Below the pieces are notes generated by a model. That model was not told where the DNA came from. It did no database searches and worked only from the letters and a program-made list of their open reading frames with translations. From Alphaproteobacteria bacterium (lineage in GTDB: Bacteria > Pseudomonadota > Alphaproteobacteria > Puniceispirillales > Puniceispirillaceae), in the NCBI GenBank assembly GCA_022425565.1, contig JAKMFG010000262.1:1-5002 (forward strand): a stretch of 5,002 bases of DNA, given 5' to 3'. The position numbers and the translations under genes are program-made. Positions 1 through 5,002 of this stretch are shown piece after piece; the stretch's first letter is position 1, and each line of letters starts with the position of its first letter.

Positions 1-797
1 ATACAGTGCGTGGCGAGATCGGACAACTCGCCATCCGGCGCGATCACATTGGCGCCGTCCTGATCCGTGAAGCTGAAATTGACATGCAGGCCGGAACCAC
101 CGCGTTCGGGCATGGGCTTCGGCATAAAGGTCAGCAGATATCCGCTGCGATATGCCAGTTCGCGCGCCATCATCCGGAACAGCATGGCGTCGTCGCAGGC
201 CTTCAGCGCGTTATCGAAACACAGCGTCATCTCAAACTGACCATTGTCATATTCGCCATTCATCGATTCGACAGGAAGGCCGCATTCATCAGCTGTCTTC
301 CAGATCATATCGACAAGCCCGGCCGGGTCATTTTCCGGACCGGTCCCATAGACAAAGGCCCCCGGCGTGTCATAGGGGCGCCAGACACCATCCGCGTCAC
401 GCTGAAAGACAAAGGCTTCCAGCTCCAGCCCGACCATCGGCGTCAGACCGGACTGCTTCCAGTTATCCACCGTTTTCATCAGCAGCGACCTTGGGCACAG
501 ATCAAACGGCTTGCCGTCGACTTCCAACCGTCCCAGCGCAATCTCGGTATGTGGCTGCCATGCTGTGCGCCGTTCCTCGTCGAGCACCATATCCATGTCG
601 GGAAGCCCCTCATAGTAGCCCGTTCCCGGAACGCTCAGCAATTCGCGATCATAGGACACGGCAAAGGCACCGCGAGCAAATCCGATGCTGCCACCATCGG
701 CGAGCGACGAAGGGACATATTTGCCACGCGGCAAATTCATCAGATCGCAGAAGACGGCGCGCACACGCTTTGCCTTGTCTTCTCTGGCAGTGCCCAT
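1..797 (-). CDS. Glutamine-synthetase-like gamma-glutamyl ligase (3' end beyond window)
   Basis: The first 265 codons are present; the C-terminal part lies beyond the left edge (family members are usually about 430-470 residues). Residues 12-30 resemble the N-terminal beta-grasp start of the family, with a D-x-x-x-x-P-R-G-K pattern (D18, R24-K26). The catalytic domain follows: G-L-E-L-E-A-F at 123-129 (metal-binding Glu), N-G-E-Y-D-N-G-Q-F-E at 180-189 (the E...GQ.E metal/glutamate site) and G-G-S-G-L-H at 233-238 (the conserved His). These family residues are intact, so an ATP-dependent gamma-glutamyl ligase is expected. The divergent sequence and the neighbours suggest an amine rather than ammonia as acceptor, as in PuuA, isopropylamine glutamylation or aniline AtdA1; this is inference. 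The start ATG shares one base with the P450 stop (TGATG) and has GGAG seven bases upstream, so translational coupling is likely. The substrate cannot be read from sequence, and the C-terminal active-site arginines are not visible. Confidence 0.9.
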   Translation of the reverse strand, partial: MGTAREDKAKRVRAVFCDLMNLPRGKYVPSSLADGGSIGFARGAFAVSYDRELLSVPGTGYYEGLPDMDMVLDEERRTAWQPHTEIALGRLEVDGKPFDLCPRSLLMKTVDNWKQSGLTPMVGLELEAFVFQRDADGVWRPYDTPGAFVYGTGPENDPAGLVDMIWKTADECGLPVESMNGEYDNGQFEMTLCFDNALKACDDAMLFRMMARELAYRSGYLLTFMPKPMPERGGSGLHVNFSFTDQDGANVIAPDGELSDLATHC

Positions 798-2044
798 CAC
801 GCAGCTCCGGACCGCAGATGGACCCGCATCGGAAGCCGCTTTACCCCGCAGATGAAGTTGGACCTTGTCCAGCTTGGCTCCTCCAGCATGTCGAGGCGTT
901 CCACCCGCTGGCAAAGCAGCTCGAGGACAATGCGGATTTCCATGCGCGCCAGCCACATGCCAAGGCAGAAATGCGGTCCGCCCTGGCCAAATGCGGTGTT
1001 GGGATTGGGCGACCTGTCGATCACGGCATCATGCGGCCTGTCGAACACATTCTCGTCGCGGCTTCCCGATACAAACCACAGAACGACCTTGTCACCCTTG
1101 CCGATGGCCTGACCGCCAAGCTCGGCATCACAGGTGGCGGTGCGCCGGAAATGCATGGTCGGCGAAGCAAGCCGGATGAATTCGTCCGCAGCCGTCTCCC
1201 AGCATTGCGTGGCGGCAAGCTGGTCCAGCAGCACCGGATCACGGGCCAGGCGATACAGGCTCATCGCAATCGAATAGCGGGTTGTGTCGTTACCGGCAGC
1301 AATCAGCAGGCAGAAGAAATTCTTGAAATCCGCAGCGCTCATCCCGGGCTCCGCGCTGCCAAGCACCCGCGCCAGCACGCCCTCGCTGCTGACCTTTGTC
1401 TCGCCGGAAAGGATCTTGTCCACATAATCATAGAGATCGGCGCCAGCGGGGCTACGGAATGGCATGAACCGGTAGGCGTCGCTGTCGATCTTGTCGATCA
1501 CGAAATCGGTGAAATCGGGGTCGGAATTGCCGATCAGCGCATCACCTTTCTCTACGAGCCAGTCGAGATCGTCGCGCGGCAGGCCGAGGATCTGTCCCAG
1601 CATCAGCATCGGCAGTTGCTTGGCGATGGTTTCGACGCCGTCGATCTCGGGATGCGTCAGCGCCGTATCCAGAACTTCGGCCGCCATTTCGCGGACGAGC
1701 GACTCATATTTCTGCATTGCCGGACGCGAAAAGGCTGGGTTCACCATCTTCCGGGTGATGCGGTGTTCCGGCGGATCGGTCTCCTGAAATGTGCGGCGCG
1801 CCAGATATTCCTCATGGGTCTGGTCCTCGATCCTGATCCCCTGCGCCGAACTGAAGACGTCCGGGGCGCCGTTGGCGGCAAGGATATCGGCGTGGCGCGT
1901 CACCGACCAGAAGCCGCGCATGCCGTCGGTTGGTTCGGTCCATGATACCGGATTCTCACGGCGCAGACGCTCGAATGTCTTGTGCGGAACACCATTGGCA
2001 AAGCTGTCATGGTCACCGACATTGAGGAACCCGTCATCAATCAT
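797..2044 (-). CDS. Cytochrome P450 monooxygenase
   Basis: A complete soluble bacterial P450 of 415 residues from the chosen start, a normal length for the family. Visible landmarks, numbered from this start: a T-D-P-P-E-H-R motif near residue 89 (C-helix region); the I-helix oxygen-activation motif A-G-N-D-T-T at 250-255; the K-helix E-x-x-R at 288-291; and the heme loop F-G-Q-G-G-P-H-F-C-L-G with the thiolate ligand Cys360. There is no N-terminal membrane anchor, so it should be cytosolic and need a ferredoxin and reductase, neither of which is in the window. The 11-residue heme loop and the late R-S-N-F-I-x-G-V-K segment resemble the CYP124/CYP125 branch (lipid, terpene and sterol side-chain hydroxylases); this is recalled similarity, not a search. 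An in-frame ATG 36 bases further upstream exists, but the ATG at 2044 overlaps the preceding stop as ATGA and has a strong ribosome site. Its place between a GATase and a GS-like ligase suggests that it oxidises a gamma-glutamylated amine (inference). Confidence 0.95.
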   Translation of the reverse strand: MIDDGFLNVGDHDSFANGVPHKTFERLRRENPVSWTEPTDGMRGFWSVTRHADILAANGAPDVFSSAQGIRIEDQTHEEYLARRTFQETDPPEHRITRKMVNPAFSRPAMQKYESLVREMAAEVLDTALTHPEIDGVETIAKQLPMLMLGQILGLPRDDLDWLVEKGDALIGNSDPDFTDFVIDKIDSDAYRFMPFRSPAGADLYDYVDKILSGETKVSSEGVLARVLGSAEPGMSAADFKNFFCLLIAAGNDTTRYSIAMSLYRLARDPVLLDQLAATQCWETAADEFIRLASPTMHFRRTATCDAELGGQAIGKGDKVVLWFVSGSRDENVFDRPHDAVIDRSPNPNTAFGQGGPHFCLGMWLARMEIRIVLELLCQRVERLDMLEEPSWTRSNFICGVKRLPMRVHLRSGAA

Positions 2045-2769
2045 GGCCGTCCACCTCTTGCGTAGAACGCCTGGGCCCATCTGGCAAAGGCAGTTCCATC
2101 CGTCTGTTGCGACAGGCTGGCCCGTGCTGCCTTCAGCAACGGGGTTTCAGACCCGCCTGCCATCTGGTCAAGCAAAGCATTCATGAAATCATTATGAAAC
2201 TCGGGATGCGCCTGAAGCGTCAGGATATGGCCATCCTTGTAGAAACCGGCGATCCCGCATCCGGTGGTGCGCGCCATCAGCCGGCACCCTGGCGGCAGAT
2301 CGGCCACCTCATCCTCATGAAACATGTGAAAGGCCGGCATCCCGGGGCCAACATCAAGGCTGGGCGGCACCTCCACAAATTCATGTGGCTCGACGCCGAT
2401 ATTGTACCCGCCTTCGCGTTTCAACAGGGTCCCGCCAAGCGCTCTTGCAATAACCTGATGACCAAAGCAGGCGCCTATCATCGGCACTTTCGCCAGGTCA
2501 CATTCGCGTATGAATTCCATCAGATCGGCAAGCCAAGGCAGGCTGTCATCAAGTGCGCTGAGCGGACTGCCCGTAATCAGAAATCCATCCTGCTCGTCAG
2601 CAGATTGCGGAAGCTCGCCGCCGATTGTCATATAGACACGGTAGCGGAACCTTGTATCAAGCTCGTCAAACAGGTCGCGGAACCGGTGCGAATCATCCGG
2701 AAAGCGATCACCGATGTCCTCGCTCTTGTCGTGGTTCACCTGAAGAATGCCGATGCGCAGGGGGGCCAT
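2041..2769 (-). CDS. Class I glutamine amidotransferase-like protein, possible gamma-glutamyl amide hydrolase
   Basis: A stand-alone GATase class I domain of 242 residues with no fused synthetase domain. It opens with L-R-I-G-I-L-Q, a typical first beta strand. Other landmarks are G-F-L-I-T-G-S at about 62-68, the nucleophile elbow G-A-C-F-G-H-Q with Cys101, a second conserved stretch N-I-G-V at about 123-126, H-E-D-E-V (His151 onward) and L-Q-A-H-P-E-F with the catalytic His188 and Glu190. The Cys-His-Glu triad is complete, so hydrolysis of a gamma-glutamyl bond is expected. The closest general type is the GMP-synthase-like GATase group, which includes stand-alone members of unknown partner. 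Beside a GS-like ligase and an oxygenase, a role like AtdA2 (release of glutamate from gamma-glutamylanilide) or PuuD is plausible but inferred. The ATG at 2769 is chosen because the domain starts just after it; its ribosome site is weak. An in-frame TTG at 2796 would add nine residues encoded by the 12-bp repeats. The stop overlaps the P450 start by four bases. Confidence 0.88.
   Translation of the reverse strand: MAPLRIGILQVNHDKSEDIGDRFPDDSHRFRDLFDELDTRFRYRVYMTIGGELPQSADEQDGFLITGSPLSALDDSLPWLADLMEFIRECDLAKVPMIGACFGHQVIARALGGTLLKREGGYNIGVEPHEFVEVPPSLDVGPGMPAFHMFHEDEVADLPPGCRLMARTTGCGIAGFYKDGHILTLQAHPEFHNDFMNALLDQMAGGSETPLLKAARASLSQQTDGTAFARWAQAFYARGGRP
2051..2058 (-). promoter_or_regulatory. 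Ribosome binding site of the P450 gene
   Basis: On the minus strand this reads AGAGGTGG, six bases before the ATG at 2044. It decides for that ATG over the in-frame ATG at 2080, and it lies inside the last codons of the amidotransferase gene. Confidence 0.75.
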
Positions 2770-2770
2770 C

Positions 2771-2830
2771 TCGAGACTTGCCTGAAAACTTGCCAAAGGA
2801 CTTGCCTAAAAACCTGGCAAAAACTTGGCT
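2771..2830. repeat. Five degenerate 12-bp tandem repeats before the amidotransferase start
   Basis: Five consecutive 12-base units on the plus strand: tcgagacttgcc, tgaaaacttgcc, aaaggacttgcc, taaaaacctggc and aaaaacttggct. The three units nearest the gene share acttgcc exactly; the outer two have drifted. On the transcribed strand the three inner units read GGCAAGT plus five variable bases, and the array ends one base before the ATG at 2769. The 12-base period keeps the reading frame, so the array could be translated if the TTG at 2796 is used. It fills the untranslated leader otherwise. It may be slippage-derived, a protein-binding array or a translation enhancer; the sequence does not decide. 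Confidence 0.75.
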
Positions 2831-2835
2831 GGGAA

Positions 2836-2869
2836 AGGGACGGGACAGGGCATGCCCCATCCCGTCCTT
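2836..2869 (-). terminator. Strong GC hairpin between the solute-binding protein and amidotransferase genes
   Basis: In the minus-strand RNA, GGACGGGA (2867-2860) pairs with UCCCGUCC (2845-2838). The stem then continues through two G-U wobbles and GGG/CCC to a CAUG loop, giving about 13 continuous pairs. Downstream there is only UUUCCC and then, some 15 bases on, UUUUU inside the repeat array, so the U-tract of a classical intrinsic terminator is poor. It begins about 30 bases after the tctC stop. It could be a partial terminator or a 3'-end stabiliser that raises transporter mRNA relative to the catabolic genes. Complete termination is doubtful. Confidence 0.5.
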
Positions 2870-2896
2870 GTCGGTTTTGGTCCGCTAGGAGCGGGC

Positions 2897-3832
2897 CTAG
2901 TTGATCATGGCCGCGATTTCGGCCGCCTTGCGACGGTCCTCGTCAATCCGTGCCATGGACTCGGCCATACCCTGCCAGTAGACACGCGCGCCGGTTTCCT
3001 TCATCAGCTGCTGTGCCTCGTCGCTGGCCATGGTGGCCTTGCCGATCTCGGCGAGCTTGTCGATGACTTCCTGCGGGGTCCCCTTGGTTACGAACAGGCC
3101 GTTCCAGAGCTCGAGATCATTGATGTCGGCCTGCGCGGAAAGGGTCTGCACGCCCGGCAGCTTGCCGATCGGCTCGCTGCCGATATTGGCAAGGACATTG
3201 ATCTCGCCAAGGCAGGGCTCGATCAGCGCCAGTGTGGTGTTGATCACATCCGCATCGCCGGACGACAGGGTGTTGCAGTCGAGCATGTCGAACGCACTGT
3301 CATCGGCAAAGGAAAAGCCCATCTTCGCGGCGGCGGCGAAGCTTGCCTGTGTCGGCGTCAGTCCGGCGCCGAAATGGCCCAGCACGACGTCATTGCCCTT
3401 CGCATGCGCCGCAAGCTCGGCCATGTTGCTGTAGGGCGCATCACCGCTGGCAGCAAGAACGAACGGATAGGTCAGGAAAATGCCGACCGGCACGAAGCTG
3501 TCCTCGGCGATGCCGATATCGATCTTCGGTCCAACGACTGGAACACCGATAACAAACGATCCGACAACCGAGCCGTCAGACGGGGCCTCGAGCACCTCCA
3601 GCGCGCCGGGAAACGGGCCGTCACCGCCACCCGGGCGGTTGACGACACTGGCGGACACACCTGTCGCGTCCTGCATGTTCTTTGCGATCATGCGGGTCAG
3701 GATGTCCTCGAAGTCACCCGGAGGCCACGGAACGATGAATTGAACGGGGCCCGTCGGATAGTCGGCGCGCACCGGATTGGTGATGATCAGGCTGAACATG
3801 CAGAGCATGACAGCTGCAAAAATTCTTTTCAT
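2897..3832 (-). CDS. tctC: TctC/Bug-family periplasmic solute-binding protein of a tripartite tricarboxylate transporter
   Basis: A complete 311-residue protein, slightly shorter than the usual 320-330. Residues 1-23 form a signal peptide: K2-R3, a hydrophobic core at 4-18, and likely cleavage after V-R-A before D24-Y25-P26. The mature start Y-P-T-G-P-V-Q-F-I-V-P-W is the family hallmark. Next come the first ligand loop, V-N-R-P-G-G-G at 64-70 and D-G at 86-87. The protein should bind a carboxylate-type ligand in the periplasm and deliver it to the TctA/TctB membrane complex. The usual glycine-rich P-G-G-x-x-D loop reads P-P-G-D-F-E-D here, so the ligand may differ from citrate-type substrates. 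The mature protein has only two cysteines (186 and 207), which could form a disulfide. It lies 45 bases downstream of the tctA-like gene and has a perfect AGGAGG six bases before its ATG, suggesting high expression. The ligand is unknown. Confidence 0.9.
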   Translation of the reverse strand: MKRIFAAVMLCMFSLIITNPVRADYPTGPVQFIVPWPPGDFEDILTRMIAKNMQDATGVSASVVNRPGGGDGPFPGALEVLEAPSDGSVVGSFVIGVPVVGPKIDIGIAEDSFVPVGIFLTYPFVLAASGDAPYSNMAELAAHAKGNDVVLGHFGAGLTPTQASFAAAAKMGFSFADDSAFDMLDCNTLSSGDADVINTTLALIEPCLGEINVLANIGSEPIGKLPGVQTLSAQADINDLELWNGLFVTKGTPQEVIDKLAEIGKATMASDEAQQLMKETGARVYWQGMAESMARIDEDRRKAAEIAAMIN

Positions 3833-3838
3833 GGTCTT

Positions 3839-3844
3839 CCTCCT
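3839..3844 (-). promoter_or_regulatory. Consensus ribosome binding site of the solute-binding protein gene
   Basis: On the minus strand this is a perfect AGGAGG six bases before the ATG at 3832. It is the strongest such site in the window and fits the need for excess binding protein over membrane subunits. Confidence 0.85.
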
Positions 3845-3852
3845 AGTATTCG

Positions 3853-3880
3853 TGACATCGATGACCTGAATCAGATGTCA
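3853..3880 (-). promoter_or_regulatory. Intercistronic inverted repeat starting at the tctA stop codon
   Basis: TGACATC (3880-3874 on the minus strand) is followed by a perfect inverted copy GATGTCA (3859-3853). The stem can extend by GAT/ATC past a single bulged U to a seven-base loop. Its first three bases are the tctA stop TGA. No U-tract follows. It may be an mRNA processing or stabilising element between the permease and binding-protein genes; function is not shown. Confidence 0.4.
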
Positions 3881-5002
3881 GACGTTTTTAAAACGCTGCC
3901 ACACGGTTGAGCCCAGCGCAAAGACAATTACGACGACGATCACAGCTGCTAGCAGGCCCGAAACCGGTCTGTTGACGAGATCGGCCAGCCGCAGAATCTG
4001 GCTTGCGCCGGCCGTCAGCCGCTCGACCATGATCGACCCGAGCACCAGGCCCAGCACCAGCGGGACGAGAGGCCAGTCCAGCCGCCGGAAGATCAGCCCC
4101 AGAAAACCGAAGGCAGCAGCGAACAGGCAGTCGGCAAAGCTGTTGCGGATGGAAAAGACCCCGACAAAGGACAGCACCAGAATGACACCGCCCAGAAACT
4201 TGTTCGGCACATGCACAAGCTTGGCGATCCATTTGGTGCTGGCCATCAGGAACATCACGACGATGACATTGATCAGCAGCAGGGCGATGAACAGGCTGAA
4301 CAGGAAATCAGCTGATTTCTCGAAGATATCCGGCCCGGGTTTTACCCCGGCATCAAAGAAGACCACCATCATCATGGCGGTCAGCGCCTCACCCGGAACA
4401 CCAAGCGCCAGCAACGGAATCATTGCCGATGCCGGAACAGCATTGTTCGCCGTCTCCGATGCAATCAGCCCTTCAGGCGATCCGTGACCAAAGCGGTTCG
4501 GGTCCTTGGACAGGCCACGCGCAGTCGCATAGCTGAAGAACTGTGCAACGAATTCTCCGACTCCGGGGATAATCCCCATCACCGTGCCGTAGCAGGCTGA
4601 CAAGAACGCCACCACCTTGAACCGCCGCAATTCGCCAAGGCCCCTGAACAGCTTCCTGTCGACATGAGCTGCAGGCGGATCCTCATCCTTTCCCGTCATC
4701 AGCTTCAGCGCCTGCGAGATGGCAAAGATGCCGACAATGACGACAATCAGGTTGAAGCCGGCATAGAGATAGTCGACATCGAACGTATATCGGTCGATCC
4801 GCTTCAGCGACTGCCGGCCGACAAGCGCGATCATGAAACCGAAGCTGAACAGCAATGTGGCAATCACCATGGTCCGCCGGTGCGCAACGATCAGCAGCAC
4901 GGCGCCGAGAAGCGCCGCCATGAAAATGTCGCGCTGGCCGAACAGGGCACCAAGGTCGCGAAGATAGGGGCCGAACAGGATCAGCGAGCCAAGCGCGACA
5001 AG
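3878..5002 (-). CDS. tctA: TctA-family large permease subunit of a tripartite tricarboxylate transporter (5' end beyond window)
   Basis: The last 374 codons are present. The frame stays open to the right edge, so the ATG at 4921 is internal and not the start; TctA proteins are about 500 residues. Visible parts, numbered from the first codon in the window, are: hydrophobic segments at about 28-40, 45-62 and 80-98; then the second conserved TctA half with G-I-I-P-G-V-G-E at about 143-150, F-G-H-G-S-P-E-G near 171-178, S-E-T-A-N-N-A at 182-188, L-G-V-P-G-E near 200-205 and K-P-G-P near 221-224. Four or more membrane segments follow, up to a short K-N-V tail. These motifs are diagnostic of the family. 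TctA is the inner-membrane channel subunit that works with a small TctB and a periplasmic TctC, driven by an ion gradient. The downstream tctC supports the call. No tctB lies between them, so it is either upstream of the window or elsewhere. The first TctA half, with its own PGxG motif, cannot be checked. Confidence 0.93.
   Translation of the reverse strand, partial: LVALGSLILFGPYLRDLGALFGQRDIFMAALLGAVLLIVAHRRTMVIATLLFSFGFMIALVGRQSLKRIDRYTFDVDYLYAGFNLIVVIVGIFAISQALKLMTGKDEDPPAAHVDRKLFRGLGELRRFKVVAFLSACYGTVMGIIPGVGEFVAQFFSYATARGLSKDPNRFGHGSPEGLIASETANNAVPASAMIPLLALGVPGEALTAMMMVVFFDAGVKPGPDIFEKSADFLFSLFIALLLINVIVVMFLMASTKWIAKLVHVPNKFLGGVILVLSFVGVFSIRNSFADCLFAAAFGFLGLIFRRLDWPLVPLVLGLVLGSIMVERLTAGASQILRLADLVNRPVSGLLAAVIVVVIVFALGSTVWQRFKNV

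Noticed and set aside
6..1112. A 368-codon plus-strand open frame opposite the GS-like gene
   Set aside because: No domain or motif is visible, and the opposite strand encodes an intact GS catalytic core, so this is a shadow.
152..1945. A 597-codon open frame on the plus strand across the GS-like and P450 genes
   Set aside because: It is antisense to two genes with clear family motifs, has an Arg/His/Pro/Ala-rich translation without any recognisable domain, and is the usual stop-free shadow of GC-rich coding DNA.
2770..2796. TTG at 2796 as the amidotransferase start
   Set aside because: It would add nine residues encoded by the repeats ahead of the first conserved strand. An AGG eight bases upstream makes it possible, but the ATG at 2769 is the simpler choice; this is not settled.
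2771..2830. CRISPR-like or integron attachment repeat
   Set aside because: Units are 12 bases, directly adjacent without spacers, and no Cas genes, integrase or target duplications are present.
2885..2900. CTAGG/CCTAG small inverted repeat spanning the tctC stop codon
   Set aside because: The stem is only five pairs with a six-base loop and no U-tract; too weak to call a terminator separate from the larger hairpin nearby.
2107..2904. Plus-strand open frames opposite the amidotransferase and its leader, including one with a repeated L-P-K/E pattern
   Set aside because: The repeated residues simply translate the 12-bp DNA repeats; the rest is antisense to the GATase domain. No ribosome site or domain supports a plus-strand gene.
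2825..3910. A 361-codon plus-strand open frame opposite the solute-binding protein gene
   Set aside because: The minus strand encodes a complete TctC protein with signal peptide and consensus ribosome site; the plus-strand product has no recognisable features.

Overview
The window comes from a GC-rich bacterium. A proteobacterium, most likely an alphaproteobacterium, fits best, judging from the tripartite tricarboxylate transporter (TTT) genes, the GC-rich third codon positions and the compact overlapping gene layout. This assignment is an inference; there is no rRNA or other marker to fix it. All five genes I can support lie on the minus strand, so transcription runs from high to low coordinates. 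They look like the middle of one co-directional catabolic or transport operon that is cut at both window edges.

In transcription order: (1) a TctA-type large membrane subunit of a TTT transporter, with its 5' part beyond the right edge (3878-5002). (2) A short intergenic gap holding an inverted repeat that begins at the tctA stop codon, and a perfect AGGAGG ribosome site for the next gene. (3) A TctC/Bug-type periplasmic solute-binding protein with a clear signal peptide (2897-3832). (4) A gap of about 127 bases with a strong GC hairpin and a run of five degenerate 12-bp tandem repeats leading to the next start. (5) A stand-alone class I glutamine amidotransferase-like protein (2041-2769). 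(6) A cytochrome P450 (797-2044) whose ATG overlaps the amidotransferase stop in an ATGA. (7) A glutamine-synthetase-like ligase (1-797) whose ATG overlaps the P450 stop in a TGATG and which runs off the left edge.

The most interesting point is the overlapping trio of GATase-like hydrolase, P450 and GS-like ligase. GS-like ligases can glutamylate amines (PuuA on putrescine, the ligase of isopropylamine breakdown, AtdA1 on aniline). GATase-fold partners can cleave the gamma-glutamyl amide (PuuD, AtdA2). In the aniline pathway an oxygenase is encoded with this pair. Here the oxygenase position is taken by a P450. I infer a pathway in which an amine is taken up, capped with glutamate, oxidised by the P450 and released or recycled by the hydrolase. 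The substrate is unknown. The TTT transporter upstream is a candidate importer of the substrate or of a related carboxylate. No ferredoxin, ferredoxin reductase, regulator or tctB is inside the window. No RNA genes, insertion sequences, CRISPR arrays or phage features were seen.
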